64,000 nt of DNA from Actinoallomurus soli (GCF_024055715.1 NZ_JAMXMV010000004.1:310001-374000); one strand, 5' to 3'; numbered from the stretch's first letter, positions 47,171 through 56,343 are shown. The notes: generated by a model from the letters alone, not told the origin. A program made the numbers and translations.

Positions 47171-47770
47171 TCAGGTCCCGGGCGGCGAGAGCAGCGCGTC
47201 GAAGGCGCGTTCGAGGCGGGCCGTGAGGTCCGCGGGATCGGTCTCGGTGAGCGCGGTGCTCTGGATGACGGCGCGCATCAGCCAGAACCCGGCGATCAGC
47301 GAGTTCGCGAGTGCCGCGCGTCGCTCGGGGTCCGGCCCGTCGAGGAGCTCGGCGAGGCGGTGCCCGGCGTGCCGTTCCGTGCCGGCTCTCATGATCTCCG
47401 CAGCCCGCGGATTGGGGGCCGAGCGCAGCAGGAGCAGGAACGGATCGAGGGTCTCGGCGTCCGGATCCGTTCGTTCCACGAGCCGCCGGGCGAGGGTCGC
47501 CGCCAGGGATGCGGAGTCCTCGGAGATCACGGTCGCCGGGGCGAATGAGGCGTCGACGGCCTCGGCGAAGAGTTTCTCCTTTGAACCGAAGTAGCGGTTG
47601 ACCAGCATCGCCGTCACTCCCGCGTCGCGGGCGATCTCGCGGACCCCGACGCCGTCGTAGCCGTGCCTGGTGAACGCCCTGATCGCCGAGTCGAGGATCG
47701 CGTTCCGCGTGGCGGCGGCGTTGCGCTGTCGCTTGGGGCCGGTGGTCTCCGGCCGTCTCTGATCGTTCAC
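47171..47770 (-). CDS. TetR-family transcriptional regulator
   Basis: A 199-residue repressor with a TetR helix-turn-helix (AILDSAIRAFTRHGYDGVGVREIARDAGVTAMLVNRYFGSKEKLFAEAV) and an unclassified helical ligand domain. I use the GTG in VNDQRRPE; an ATG nine codons upstream (47797) is also possible, but it lies within the operator region. Divergent from the SDR gene, with two GTAGAC-containing dyads between them, so it probably represses the SDR gene and itself. Confidence 0.9.
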   Translation of the reverse strand: MNDQRRPETTGPKRQRNAAATRNAILDSAIRAFTRHGYDGVGVREIARDAGVTAMLVNRYFGSKEKLFAEAVDASFAPATVISEDSASLAATLARRLVERTDPDAETLDPFLLLLRSAPNPRAAEIMRAGTERHAGHRLAELLDGPDPERRAALANSLIAGFWLMRAVIQSTALTETDPADLTARLERAFDALLSPPGT

Positions 47771-47779
47771 AGGGCAAGC

Positions 47780-47827
47780 GTATACGCCTGTAGACATGCG
47801 TCCCCCAAAAGGTCTACAGTCGTAGAC
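47780..47827. promoter_or_regulatory. Paired TetR operators
   Basis: Perfect GTCTAC-AGTC-GTAGAC (47812-47827) and the related GTATAC-GCCT-GTAGAC (47780-47795), with left ends 32 bp (about three helical turns) apart on one DNA face, between divergent TetR and SDR genes. Confidence 0.65.
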
Positions 47828-47876
47828 ATCGGTCGCGGGACCGATGTCCACGACTCTGCGAAACGCGGGTGAACCC

Positions 47877-48677
47877 ATGGATCTGAAACTGTCCGGCAAG
47901 CGTGTGCTGATCACCGGGTCCAGCTCCGGCCTCGGCGAGGCGATGGCCCTGCTGCTCGGCGCGGAGGGCGCCGAGGTCGTCGTGCATGGCCGGGACGAGA
48001 CGCGCGCGAAGTCCGTCGCCGCGGCGATCGTCGAAGCGGGCGGCAGGGCCGGATACGCCATCGGCGACCTCACCACGGATGCGGGCGCCGACGCGGTGGC
48101 CGGTGCGGCCCTGGAGGGCGGCCCGATCGACGTCCTGGTCAACAACGCCGGGTCCTATGAGCATCTGTCGTGGACGGACGCGACTCCCGAGGACTGGCGC
48201 GCGACCTACGAGGCGAACGTCATCTCCGGGGTCCGGATGATCCAGCGCCTGGTGCCCCGGATGCGGGAACGCGGCTGGGGGCGAGTGATCACGATCGGCG
48301 GCGGCCTGGCGATCCAGCCGATGAACACCCACCCGCAGTACAACGCCACCCTGGCCGCACGCCACAACCTCGCGGTATCGCTCGCCCGTGAGCTGAAGGG
48401 CACCGGCGTGACCTCCAATGTGGTCGGCCCGGGAGCGATCCTGGTCGAGGCCGTGAAGAACCTGCTCACCCGGACCGCGCCGGAACGCGGCTGGGGCGAG
48501 GACTGGGAGGACATCGAACGAGCGGCGAGCGAGCAGCTCGTGCCCAACGACACCGGGCGCATGGGCCGGCCGGAGGAGATCGCCTCGGCCGTCGCCTTCC
48601 TCGCGAGCCCCTTGGCCGACTACATCAGCGGAGCGACCCTCCGGGTCGACGGCGGAACCGTTCGCAGCGTGCAGTAG
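47877..48677 (+). CDS. Short-chain dehydrogenase/reductase with altered catalytic residues
   Basis: A 266-residue SDR: cofactor loop ITGSSSGLGEA (12-22), LVNNAGSYEH (87-96) and a C-terminal RVDGGTVRSV. The catalytic Tyr is present (Y155 in HPQYNATLA), but the Lys of YxxxK is L159 and the usual Ser is glycine (ITIGGG, 139-143). Activity as a normal dehydrogenase is therefore doubtful; it may be a different reaction type or a binding protein. Probably regulated by the divergent TetR gene. The start is the ATG in MDLKLSGKR. Confidence 0.88.
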   Translation: MDLKLSGKRVLITGSSSGLGEAMALLLGAEGAEVVVHGRDETRAKSVAAAIVEAGGRAGYAIGDLTTDAGADAVAGAALEGGPIDVLVNNAGSYEHLSWTDATPEDWRATYEANVISGVRMIQRLVPRMRERGWGRVITIGGGLAIQPMNTHPQYNATLAARHNLAVSLARELKGTGVTSNVVGPGAILVEAVKNLLTRTAPERGWGEDWEDIERAASEQLVPNDTGRMGRPEEIASAVAFLASPLADYISGATLRVDGGTVRSVQ

Positions 48678-48885
48678 GCCGGCAGGACGCCGCCCTGCGA
48701 AGAGCCGCGCGTCCCCGGCCGTGCGGTGGGCCGGCGCCCCGGCCGTGTGGGGGGCCGGGCCCCGGCGTTCACCGTACGGCCGAGGCGGGGTCAACCAATG
48801 GCCAGGTTTCGTTTCACCTCTGGCCTTCCCGGCATTCCGGGCTTACGTTGACAACACGCAACGCCTCCTGCCACTGGAGCAAGCG

Positions 48886-49005
48886 ATGTCGCGAAGCCGT
48901 ACGCAGCGCACCAGACGATCTGCCGCCAAGATCCGCCGCAAGCACCGCGAAGGCGCCCGGCGCGGCCACAAGGTGAACACGCACCACCAGTTCAACCAGG
49001 GCTGA
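48886..49005 (+). CDS. Small Arg/Lys-rich protein
   Basis: A 39-residue [25 protein letters not shown]... ending [10 protein letters not shown]. It is strongly basic (about fifteen Arg/Lys). GGAG lies six bases upstream, and a TTGACA element at 48848-48853 with an upstream inverted repeat (GGCCAG / CTGGCC) could drive it. No family recognised. It could bind RNA, DNA or the ribosome; this is speculation from composition. Confidence 0.5.
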   Translation: MSRSRTQRTRRSAAKIRRKHREGARRGHKVNTHHQFNQG

Positions 49006-49205
49006 CGCCCGAGCACCACCCCGTGCACCGGGAGCCGGCGCACGGCCGGCGTCCGCCGTTCCATCGCGCGTACGCGGCCGGGTGCCGTCTCGGTACACCC
49101 GCAGGGCCGTCGCTCCGGCACCTGCGGGGCGCCGCTCCGGCACGCCCGTGCGGCCTCCCGGGCACGGCCTGCCCGATATCCGAGTACGCACCCCGGGAGG
49201 AACGT

Positions 49206-49700
49206 ATGCCGCGCGTGTCGGTGGAGGTCGACGGCGTGAGATACGACGACGACGTCGAGCCACGCCTCTTGCTCGCCCACTATCTTCGCGACCGGCTGGG
49301 CAAGGTGGGCACCCCGATCGGCTGCGACACGTCGAACTGCGGCGCCTGCACCGTCCTGATGGACGGCCTCAGCGTCAAGAGCTGCTCCGTCCTCGCCGTA
49401 CAGGCGGACGGACACGAGATCACCACCATCGAGGGCCTGGGCGACGGGCGGAACCTGCACCCGATGCAGCGCGCGTTCCACGAGGAGCACGCCCTGCAGT
49501 GCGGCTACTGCACCCCCGGCATGATCATGGCCTCGCTCGACCTGCTGCGCGAGAACGCCGACCCCTCCGACGAGGAGATCCGCGCCGGGCTCGAGGGCAA
49601 CCTGTGCCGCTGCACCGGCTACCAGAACATCGTCCGCGCCGTCCGCCGGGCCGCGAACGACATGCGCCAAAGCGACCAGGCCGAGGAGGCACACCGGTGA
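49206..49700 (+). CDS. Xanthine dehydrogenase-family [2Fe-2S] subunit (CoxS-like)
   Basis: The small iron-sulfur subunit of a molybdenum hydroxylase. The 164-residue protein has the plant-ferredoxin cluster (C40, C45, C48, C60 in [12 protein letters not shown] and KSC) and the second cluster motif (C99, C102 in [10 protein letters not shown]134, C136 in [10 protein letters not shown]). GGAGG lies five bases before the ATG. It is first in a S-L-M set with the large molybdopterin subunit and FAD subunit, which transfers electrons from the Mo site to FAD. Confidence 0.95.
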   Translation: MPRVSVEVDGVRYDDDVEPRLLLAHYLRDRLGKVGTPIGCDTSNCGACTVLMDGLSVKSCSVLAVQADGHEITTIEGLGDGRNLHPMQRAFHEEHALQCGYCTPGMIMASLDLLRENADPSDEEIRAGLEGNLCRCTGYQNIVRAVRRAANDMRQSDQAEEAHR

Positions 49701-49722
49701 GCGAGCGGAGCGAGCGAATCGG
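49697..49722 (+). repeat. SERSER-type repetitive sequence
   Basis: GTGAGCGAGCGGAGCGAGCG followed by AATCGG, overlapping the coxS-like stop. This short motif occurs intergenically many times in actinobacterial genomes, and is open as a false 23-codon ORF ([10 protein letters not shown]). Confidence 0.6.
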
Positions 49723-49764
49723 AGGCACAGCGCGCCTGGTCACTCCTCCGACGAAGGAGGCCTC

Positions 49765-52233
49765 ATGAGCGAGATAGCCCCGGAGGCCGTCGCCGAGCAG
49801 GTCACCCCGGGCACGCCCGACGCGAAGTCGGAGGTGGGCCGCGCCCGCCGGCGTACGGAGGACGCCCGGCTGATCACCGGGCGCACCACCTGGACCGACA
49901 ACATCCAGCTGCCCGGTCTGCTGCACGTCGCGTTCCTGCGCAGCCCCATCAGCCACGCCCGGATCGGCCGGATCGACGCGGAGGCCGCCCGCGCCCGGCC
50001 CGGCGTGATCGCCGTCTTCACCGGGGCCGACCTCGCCGACGAGCAGGGCAGCCTGCCATGCGCGTGGCCGGTCACTGACGACATGGTCCTGCCCGACCAC
50101 CCGCCGATCGCCGTCGACGAGGTGCGCTACGTCGGCGAGCCGGTGGCCGTCGTCGTGGCCCGGGACCGGTACGCCGCGGTGGACGCGCTGGAGGCCGTCG
50201 ACGTCGACTACGAGCCGCTGCCCGCCGTCGTCGACATGGAGCGCGCGGTCGAGGAGGGCGCCGACCTCGTCCACGCCGACAAGGGCACCAACAAGAGCTA
50301 CACCTGGGTCTTCGAGGCCGGCGAGCCGGACGCGGCGTTCCGGGACGCGCCCGTGGTGATCGAGCGCCGGTACGTCCAGCAGCGGCTGATCCCGACCGCG
50401 ATGGAGCCCCGCGCGGTGGTCTGCTCGGCCGTCGGCGACGAGTACACCCTGTGGTCGGCGACGCAGATCCCGCACATCCTGCGGCTGATGCTCGCCACGG
50501 TCACCGGCATCCCCGAGCACAGGTTGCGGGTCGTCGCGCCCGACGTCGGCGGCGGGTTCGGTTCAAAGCTGCAGGTGTACGGCGAGGAGGTCGTCTGCCT
50601 GCTGCTGGCCCGGCGGCTCGGCCGCCCGGTGAAGTGGACCGAGTCCCGCAGCGAGGGGAACATGGCCGTGCACCACGGCCGCGACCAGATCCAGCGGCTC
50701 TCGCTCGCCGCCGACCGCGACGGCCGGATCCGCGGGCTGAAGGTCGACCTGCTCGCCGACATGGGCGCCTACCTCATGCTGGTCACGCCCGGCGTGCCGC
50801 TGCTCGGCGCGTTCATGTTCAACGGCATCTACAAGATGGACGCCTACTCCTTCACCTGCACCGGCGTGTTCACGAACAAGACGCCGACCGACGCGTACCG
50901 GGGCGCGGGCCGGCCGGAGGCGACGTTCGGCATCGAGCGGCTGATGGACGAGCTCGCGAACGAGCTGGGCCTGGACCCCATCGAAGTGCGCCGGCGCAAC
51001 TGGATCCGGCACGAGGAGTTCCCCTACGACACGATCTCCGGGCTGACGTACGACTCCGGCAACTACGAGGCCGCCACCGAGAAGGCCCTGCGGCTGTTCG
51101 AGTACGACAAGCTGCGCGCCGAGCAGGCCGACCGGCGGGACCGCGGCGACCCCGTCCAGCTGGGCATCGGCGTGTCGACGTTCACCGAGATGTGCGGGCT
51201 GGCGCCGTCACGGGTCCTGGGCTCCCTGTCGTACGGCGCGGGCGGCTGGGAGCACGCCTCCGTACGGGTGCTGCCGTCCGGCAAGGTCGAGGTCGTCACC
51301 GGGTCGTCCGCGCACGGGCAGGGGCACGAGACCGCGTGGGCGCAGATCGCCGCCGACCGGCTCGGCGTGCCGTTCGAGGACGTCCGGGTGCTGCACGGTG
51401 ACACCAGCGTCTCGCCGAAGGGCATGGACACGTACGGCTCGCGGTCCCTCGCCGTCGGCGGGGTCGCGCTGTTCAACGCCTGCGACAAGGTGATCGACAA
51501 GGCGCGCCGGATGGCCGCGCACCTGCTGGAGGCCGACGAGGGCGACATCGAGTTCTCCGGCGGGTCGTTCGCGGTGAAGGGCGTGCCGGGCCAGGCCCGT
51601 ACGCTGCAGGAGGTGGCGCTGGCCGCGTTCGCGGCGCACGACCTGCCCGAGGGGTTCGAGCCGTCCCTGGACTCCGAGGCCACCCACGATCCGGAGAACT
51701 TCTCGTTCCCGCACGGCACGCACCTGTGCGCCGCCGAGGTCGACACCGAGACGGGGTTCGTGAAGCTCCGCTCGTACGTCGCCGTCGACGACGTCGGGAA
51801 GGTCGTCAACCCGCTGATCGTCGAGGGCCAGGTGCACGGCGGGCTGGCGCAGGGCATCGCGCAGGCGCTGTACGAGGAGGCGGTGTACGACGACGACGGG
51901 AACCTGACGACGACCACGATGGCCGACTACCTGGTGCCCTCGGCGGCGGACCTGCCGACGTTCACGACCGACCGTACGGAGACCCCGGCGACCACGAACC
52001 CGCTGGGCGTCAAGGGGGTCGGCGAGGCGGGCACGATCGCCTCGACACCGGCGGTCGTCAACGCGATCGTCGACGCCCTGCGCCCGTACGGGGTCGACGA
52101 CGTGCCCATGCCCTGCACGCCCGAACGGGTCTGGCGGGCGCTGACCGAGGCCCGGCGCGGCGCCGCGCCGCCCGGAGGATCACCCGAACCCGGCGCGGGC
52201 GGCGGCCTCGGCTCCGCGGGAGGTGCGGCATGA
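49765..52233 (+). CDS. Molybdenum hydroxylase large subunit, CoxL form II type
   Basis: An 822-residue molybdopterin-cytosine-dinucleotide subunit of the xanthine dehydrogenase/CO dehydrogenase family: [37 protein letters not shown], and the active-site loop AYRGAGR (377-383). The last is the form II signature. True CO dehydrogenases (form I) have AYxCSFR, so CO oxidation is not established and an aromatic or other substrate is possible. The C-terminal [10 protein letters not shown] is present (Glu base). AAGGAGG precedes the ATG. Its stop overlaps the FAD subunit start (ATGA). Confidence 0.93.
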   Translation: MSEIAPEAVAEQVTPGTPDAKSEVGRARRRTEDARLITGRTTWTDNIQLPGLLHVAFLRSPISHARIGRIDAEAARARPGVIAVFTGADLADEQGSLPCAWPVTDDMVLPDHPPIAVDEVRYVGEPVAVVVARDRYAAVDALEAVDVDYEPLPAVVDMERAVEEGADLVHADKGTNKSYTWVFEAGEPDAAFRDAPVVIERRYVQQRLIPTAMEPRAVVCSAVGDEYTLWSATQIPHILRLMLATVTGIPEHRLRVVAPDVGGGFGSKLQVYGEEVVCLLLARRLGRPVKWTESRSEGNMAVHHGRDQIQRLSLAADRDGRIRGLKVDLLADMGAYLMLVTPGVPLLGAFMFNGIYKMDAYSFTCTGVFTNKTPTDAYRGAGRPEATFGIERLMDELANELGLDPIEVRRRNWIRHEEFPYDTISGLTYDSGNYEAATEKALRLFEYDKLRAEQADRRDRGDPVQLGIGVSTFTEMCGLAPSRVLGSLSYGAGGWEHASVRVLPSGKVEVVTGSSAHGQGHETAWAQIAADRLGVPFEDVRVLHGDTSVSPKGMDTYGSRSLAVGGVALFNACDKVIDKARRMAAHLLEADEGDIEFSGGSFAVKGVPGQARTLQEVALAAFAAHDLPEGFEPSLDSEATHDPENFSFPHGTHLCAAEVDTETGFVKLRSYVAVDDVGKVVNPLIVEGQVHGGLAQGIAQALYEEAVYDDDGNLTTTTMADYLVPSAADLPTFTTDRTETPATTNPLGVKGVGEAGTIASTPAVVNAIVDALRPYGVDDVPMPCTPERVWRALTEARRGAAPPGGSPEPGAGGGLGSAGGAA

Positions 52234-53075
52234 TCCCGGCGACCTTCGACTACGTACGGCCGTCCTCGCTGAGCGACGCGGTCGCCGCCCTGCGCGAGGC
52301 GGATGAGGAGGGCAAGGTCATCGCGGGCGGGCAGAGCCTGATGCCGCTGCTCCGGCTCCGGCTGGCCTACCCCGAGGTCCTCGTCGACGTCTCCGGCCTG
52401 CCGGAGCTGCGCGGCATACGCGACGAGGGGGACTCCCTGCTCATCGGGGCGATGACCACCCACTACGAGGTGATCCGCGACCCGCTGGTCCAGGCGCACG
52501 CGCCGCTGCTCGCCGCGGCCACCGCCACGGTCGCCGATCCGGCGGTCCGCCATCGGGGCACGCTCGGCGGCTCGCTCGCGCACGCCGACCCGGCCGGTGA
52601 CCTGCCGGCCGTGGTGCTGGCGATGGACGGCGTGGTCGTGACGTCGGCGCGGGAGATCCCGGTCCGCGACTTCTTCACCGACTACCTGACGTCGGCGCTG
52701 GAGCCGGACGAGATCCTCCTGGGCGTACGCCTGCCGAAGGCGTACACCGGCTGGGGCCACCATTACGAGAAGTTCCACCGTACGGCGCAGGCGTGGGCGA
52801 TCGTCGGCGTCGCGTGCCTCGTCCGGCGCGTGAACGGCGAGATCGCCGAGGCTCGCATCGGCCTGACCAACATGGGCCCGACGCCCGTCCGGGCCCACGC
52901 CGTCGAGACGGCCGTCGCCGACGGGCCGGCGTCCCGCCAGGCGTTCCAGGCGGCGGCGCACGACGCCCCGGACGGTACCAGCCCGCCGAGCGACCTGCAC
53001 GGCTCGGCCGAGTACCGGCGGCACCTCGCCCAGGTCCTGACCGCCCGCGCCCTCGCGGCGGCCGCGGGCGCCTGA
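52230..53075 (+). CDS. Molybdenum hydroxylase FAD-binding subunit (CoxM-like)
   Basis: A 281-residue FAD subunit with the canonical VIAGGQSLMPLLRLRLAYP (residues about 31-50) and TLGGSLAHADPAGDLPA loops, then the C-terminal CODH_FAD domain. It passes electrons from the CoxS-like clusters to FAD. Coupled to coxL by ATGA. A 155-bp gap separates it from the CoxG-like gene. Confidence 0.94.
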   Translation: MIPATFDYVRPSSLSDAVAALREADEEGKVIAGGQSLMPLLRLRLAYPEVLVDVSGLPELRGIRDEGDSLLIGAMTTHYEVIRDPLVQAHAPLLAAATATVADPAVRHRGTLGGSLAHADPAGDLPAVVLAMDGVVVTSAREIPVRDFFTDYLTSALEPDEILLGVRLPKAYTGWGHHYEKFHRTAQAWAIVGVACLVRRVNGEIAEARIGLTNMGPTPVRAHAVETAVADGPASRQAFQAAAHDAPDGTSPPSDLHGSAEYRRHLAQVLTARALAAAAGA

Positions 53076-53230
53076 CACTGCCGTGTCCGCCCCGCCCGCC
53101 TCGGGTACGCACCGCACGGCGCCTGAGGCGGGTCAGGCGGCGGACCACACCATCACCCCCTTTTCAGTGGCGTACGCGGTGAACTCGGTCGTAATGTCAC
53201 CGCAGACCGCCGAACACGAGGAGGCAGCGC

Positions 53231-54055
53231 ATGGAACTCGACCACGAGTTCACCGTTCCGGTGCCGGTGGACCAGGCGTGGCGGGTACTGCTCGACGTCG
53301 AGCGGATCGCGCCCTGCATGCCGGGGGCGACGCTGGACGCGGCCGAGACCGACGAGTTCACCGGCCGGCTGAAAGTGCGTCTCGGCGCGATGACCGTGAC
53401 CTACCGGGGCACGGCCCGCATCGCCTCCCGCGACGAAGAGGCCCGCACCGTGGTGATCGAGGCGTCCGGCAAGGAGGCCCGGGGACCGGGCACCGCCTCC
53501 GCCACGGTCCAGGCACGGCTGAACGAGGACGACGGCCGGACGCGCGTCACCGTGCACACCAAGCTGAACGTCACCGGCCGGCCCGCGCAGTTCGGCCGGG
53601 GCATCCTGGCCGAGGTCGGCGGCCGGCTGATCGGCAGGTTCGCCGACAACCTCGCCGCCGAACTGGCCGCCGAGCCCGAGGAGACGGAGGGCACCGGCGC
53701 ACCGGCCGAGGCCAGGGCCGAGGAGGAGGCCGCGAGCGCGGCCATCTCCGAGGAGGCCGTCGGCACCGCCGCGGAGAAGGAGAGCGGCACCGCCGCGGCA
53801 TCCCCGGCCGAGGCGACCGAACCGGCCGGACCGGCTGAAGCGACCGAACAGGCGCAGGCCGCCCCAGAGCCGGTGACGGCCGCCCGGCCCGCCGAGCCGC
53901 CGGCCCGTCGCGAGGCGGCACCGGCCCGGCGGGAGGCGGAGCCGATCGACCTGCTGCAGGTGGCCGGCCCGTCCGTTGTCAAGCGGGTCGCCCCGGTGGC
54001 CGCCGCGCTGGTCCTGCTCTGGACGGTGTGGCGTCTCATCCGGCGGCGTCGCTGA
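53231..54055 (+). CDS. CoxG-like SRPBCC protein with membrane tail
   Basis: Residues 1-145 form a polyketide-cyclase/START-like SRPBCC domain of CoxG type (MELDHEFTVPVPVDQAWRVLLDVERIAPCMPGATLD, VRLGAMTVTYRGTARI, GRGILAEVGGRLIGRFADNLAAEL). CoxG anchors CO dehydrogenase to the membrane in Oligotropha. Here a 100-residue Ala/Glu/Pro-rich linker is followed by a single membrane span and an Arg tail (PVAAALVLLWTVWRLIRRRR), a built-in anchor. Probably recruits the upstream enzyme to the membrane. Confidence 0.88.
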   Translation: MELDHEFTVPVPVDQAWRVLLDVERIAPCMPGATLDAAETDEFTGRLKVRLGAMTVTYRGTARIASRDEEARTVVIEASGKEARGPGTASATVQARLNEDDGRTRVTVHTKLNVTGRPAQFGRGILAEVGGRLIGRFADNLAAELAAEPEETEGTGAPAEARAEEEAASAAISEEAVGTAAEKESGTAAASPAEATEPAGPAEATEQAQAAPEPVTAARPAEPPARREAAPARREAEPIDLLQVAGPSVVKRVAPVAAALVLLWTVWRLIRRRR

Positions 54056-54091
54056 CCTCACGCCGTCGCGATCGCCGCCGCGCGTAGCGGC

Positions 54092-55033
54092 CTAACGGTC
54101 GCCCAGGGCGGTCACGGTGGGCAACCGGACTCGCCAGCGGCGGGCGTGTACGGACGCGCGGACCGCCTGGGCGAGCAACGCGAAGTCGTCGGCGCGCGGA
54201 CTCGTACGCCGATAGATGATCCCTATCCGGCGGTACGGCGCGGGATCGCCGAACCGGGTGACGGAGAGACGCTCCGCGCGGCGCGTCTCGACCGGCAGCG
54301 CCGACTCGGGCACCAGCGTCACGCCGAGCCCGCCGGACACCAGTTGCACGAGCGTGGCGAGGCTCGTGGCGTACGTCGCGTCGCCGGGCCTCGCGCCGGC
54401 CTCCCGGCAGATCTCCAGGGCCTGATCCCGCAGGCAGTGGCCCTCGTTCAGCAGCAGCACGTCGAGGTCGCGGACGACGTCCCTGCCCACCGGCCCGGCG
54501 CCGAGCCCGTACGACTCGGGCGCGAGCAGGACGAAGTCCTCCTCGTACAGCGGGAGTTCGGCGAACCCCTCGTCGGCCGGGAGCGCCAGGATCGCGACCT
54601 CGAGCCGGCCGGCCCGCAGCTCCTCCACCAGGTCGCGTGTCTGCTGCTCACGTACGGCGAGCCGCAGGTCGGGGTACGCGCGCGCGAGGCCGGGCAGCAC
54701 GACCGGCAGGAGGTACGGCGCGACGGTCGGGATGACCCCGAGGTTCAGCGGGCCGCTCAACGGGCGGCGCGGCGCGGACACCTCCTCGACCAGGCCGTCG
54801 AGCTCGGCCAGGACCCGCTCGGCGCGGCGGGCGACACGCTCGCCCTCGGGGGTGAGCAGCACGCGCCGGGTCGTTCGCTCGACCAGGCGGGCGTTCAGCG
54901 TCTCCTCCAGGGCGGCGACCGCGCCGGACAGCGCGGGCTGACTCAACCGGAGCGCCGCCGCGGCCTCCCGGAAGTGCAGGTGCTCCGCCAGGGCGAGAAA
55001 CGCGCGAAGCTGGGCGACGGTGGGGCGGCTGAT
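54092..55033 (-). CDS. oxyR: OxyR peroxide-sensing LysR regulator (non-canonical start)
   Basis: LysR regulator of peroxide stress. The redox cysteines are in EGHCLRDQALEIC (C200 and C209 from the chosen start; E. coli C199/C208). The N-terminal helix-turn-helix (TVAQLRAFLALAEHLHFREAAAALRLSQPALS) is complete only if translation begins before TTG 54946. Between an in-frame TAG at 55045-55043 and that helix there is no ATG, GTG or TTG; only ATT (55039) or ATC (55033), with AGGAG six bases before the ATC. So start is ATC or ATT, giving 313 or 315 residues. Divergent from ahpC-ahpD. Confidence 0.85.
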   Translation of the reverse strand: MSRPTVAQLRAFLALAEHLHFREAAAALRLSQPALSGAVAALEETLNARLVERTTRRVLLTPEGERVARRAERVLAELDGLVEEVSAPRRPLSGPLNLGVIPTVAPYLLPVVLPGLARAYPDLRLAVREQQTRDLVEELRAGRLEVAILALPADEGFAELPLYEEDFVLLAPESYGLGAGPVGRDVVRDLDVLLLNEGHCLRDQALEICREAGARPGDATYATSLATLVQLVSGGLGVTLVPESALPVETRRAERLSVTRFGDPAPYRRIGIIYRRTSPRADDFALLAQAVRASVHARRWRVRLPTVTALGDR

Positions 55034-55046
55034 AGTAATCTCCTAT
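55032..55046. promoter_or_regulatory. OxyR operator overlapping oxyR start
   Basis: ATAG-N7-CTAT (55032-55035 and 55043-55046), the core half-site of the OxyR consensus. On the oxyR strand it contains the AGGAG ribosome site and overlaps the putative ATC start. It is 93 bases from the ahpC start, and could give autoregulation plus ahpC activation. Confidence 0.65.
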
Positions 55047-55138
55047 CGAAATCCTTCGGGGGAGCCGATTTCGCAGATCAACGATACCTAAGGCACCCTG
55101 GGAGTCATCCAACACCCGTCTGGCAAGGAGGCCTACGA

Positions 55139-55693
55139 GTGCTCACGGTCGGTGACCAGTTCCCGGAGTACGATCTCACCGCATGCGTCTCGCTCGACCC
55201 GGAGAACGCGTTCGAGCGGATCAACCACAAGTCCTACGACGGCAAGTGGCGCGTCGTGTTCTTCTGGCCCAAGGACTTCACCTTCGTCTGCCCGACGGAG
55301 ATCGCGGAGTTCGGCCGGCTGAACGAGGACTTCGCGGACCGGGACGCGCAGGTGCTCGGCGTGTCCATCGACTCGGAGTACGTCCACCACGCCTGGCGCA
55401 AGGACCACCCGGACCTGCGCGAGCTGCCGTTCCCGATGCTGTCGGACGTCAAGCGCGAGCTGACCTCGGAGCTCGGCATCCTCACCGACGAGGGCGTGGC
55501 CCAGCGCGCGACCTTCATCGTCGACCCGAACAACGAGATCCAGTTCACGATGGTGACCGCGGGCTCGGTCGGCCGCAACGTCAAGGAGGTCCTGCGGGTC
55601 CTCGACGCGCTGCAGTCCGACGAGCTCTGCCCCTGCAACTGGAACAAGGGCGAGTCGACGCTCGACGCCAAGAAGCTGATGGCGGGCGTCTGA
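55139..55693 (+). CDS. ahpC: Alkyl hydroperoxide reductase C (2-Cys peroxiredoxin)
   Basis: Reduces hydrogen peroxide and organic hydroperoxides. The 184-residue protein has the peroxidatic cysteine in [10 protein letters not shown] (C51) and resolving cysteines in ELCPCNW (C164, C166). It resembles mycobacterial AhpC, which is reduced by AhpD. The GTG start has AAGGAGG seven bases upstream. Activated by OxyR, encoded divergently; the operator lies between. Confidence 0.96.
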   Translation: MLTVGDQFPEYDLTACVSLDPENAFERINHKSYDGKWRVVFFWPKDFTFVCPTEIAEFGRLNEDFADRDAQVLGVSIDSEYVHHAWRKDHPDLRELPFPMLSDVKRELTSELGILTDEGVAQRATFIVDPNNEIQFTMVTAGSVGRNVKEVLRVLDALQSDELCPCNWNKGESTLDAKKLMAGV

Positions 55694-55702
55694 TCGACCG
55701 AC

Positions 55703-55731
55703 CGGCCGGCCGCTGACCTCGCGGCCGGCCG
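55703..55731 (+). terminator. Hairpin 1 between ahpC and ahpD
   Basis: 11-bp stem CGGCCGGCCGC / GCGGCCGGCCG with a seven-base loop, ten bases past the ahpC stop. Confidence 0.6.
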
Positions 55732-55738
55732 TCGTCTT

Positions 55739-55766
55739 GACGGGGCTTGCGGGGGCGAGCCCCGTC
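55739..55766 (+). terminator. Hairpin 2 between ahpC and ahpD
   Basis: Perfect 9-bp stem GACGGGGCT / AGCCCCGTC with a ten-base loop, eight bases after hairpin 1 and 30 before the ahpD start. The two could attenuate or stabilise the 3' end of ahpC mRNA relative to ahpD. Confidence 0.5.
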
Positions 55767-55796
55767 AGCCCGTCTTCGAAGCATCTGGAGGATGAC

Positions 55797-56336
55797 ATGA
55801 GTGGTGTCGACACCCTGAAGAGCGCCCTTCCGGCGTACGCCAAGGACCTCAAGCTGAACCTCGGGTCGGTGACGTCCACGTCGCAGCTGTCGGAGCAGCA
55901 GCTGTGGGGCGCGGTCCTGGCCGGCGCGATGGCGACCCGCAGTGCGCAGGTGATCGCGGCGCTGGCGGAGGACGCCGCCGAGCACCTGTCCGCGGAGGCG
56001 TTCCAGGCGGCCAAGGCCGCCGCGGCCATCATGGCGATGAACAACGTCTACTACCGCTCGACCCACCTCATCGAGGACGAGACGTACGCCACGCTGCCGG
56101 CGAAGCTGCGGATGAGCGTGATCGGGAACCCGGGCGTCGAGAAGGCCGACTTCGAGCTGTGGTGCCTCACCGTCTCGGCGATCAACGGCTGCGGCCGCTG
56201 CCTGGACTCCCACGAGAAGACGCTGCGCGAGCAGGGCTTCTCGCGGGAGCTGGTGCAGGAGGGCCTGCGCATCGCCGCCGTCGTGAACGGGGTCGCCGCC
56301 ACCCTCGACGCCGAGGGCGTGCTCACCCCGGCGTGA
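55797..56336 (+). CDS. ahpD: Alkyl hydroperoxide reductase AhpD
   Basis: Carboxymuconolactone-decarboxylase-fold thiol reductase that recycles AhpC. The 179-residue protein has the CxxC in [10 protein letters not shown] (C132, C135) with H139, the same spacing as mycobacterial AhpD. GGAGG lies five bases before the ATG. Downstream of ahpC in the same direction. Confidence 0.95.
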   Translation: MSGVDTLKSALPAYAKDLKLNLGSVTSTSQLSEQQLWGAVLAGAMATRSAQVIAALAEDAAEHLSAEAFQAAKAAAAIMAMNNVYYRSTHLIEDETYATLPAKLRMSVIGNPGVEKADFELWCLTVSAINGCGRCLDSHEKTLREQGFSRELVQEGLRIAAVVNGVAATLDAEGVLTPA

Positions 56337-56343
56337 CCCACGG

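Noticed and set aside
49765-52233. Calling the CoxL-like protein an aerobic CO dehydrogenase
   Set aside because: The active-site loop is AYRGAGR (form II), lacking the Cys-containing AYxCSFR of proven CO dehydrogenases.
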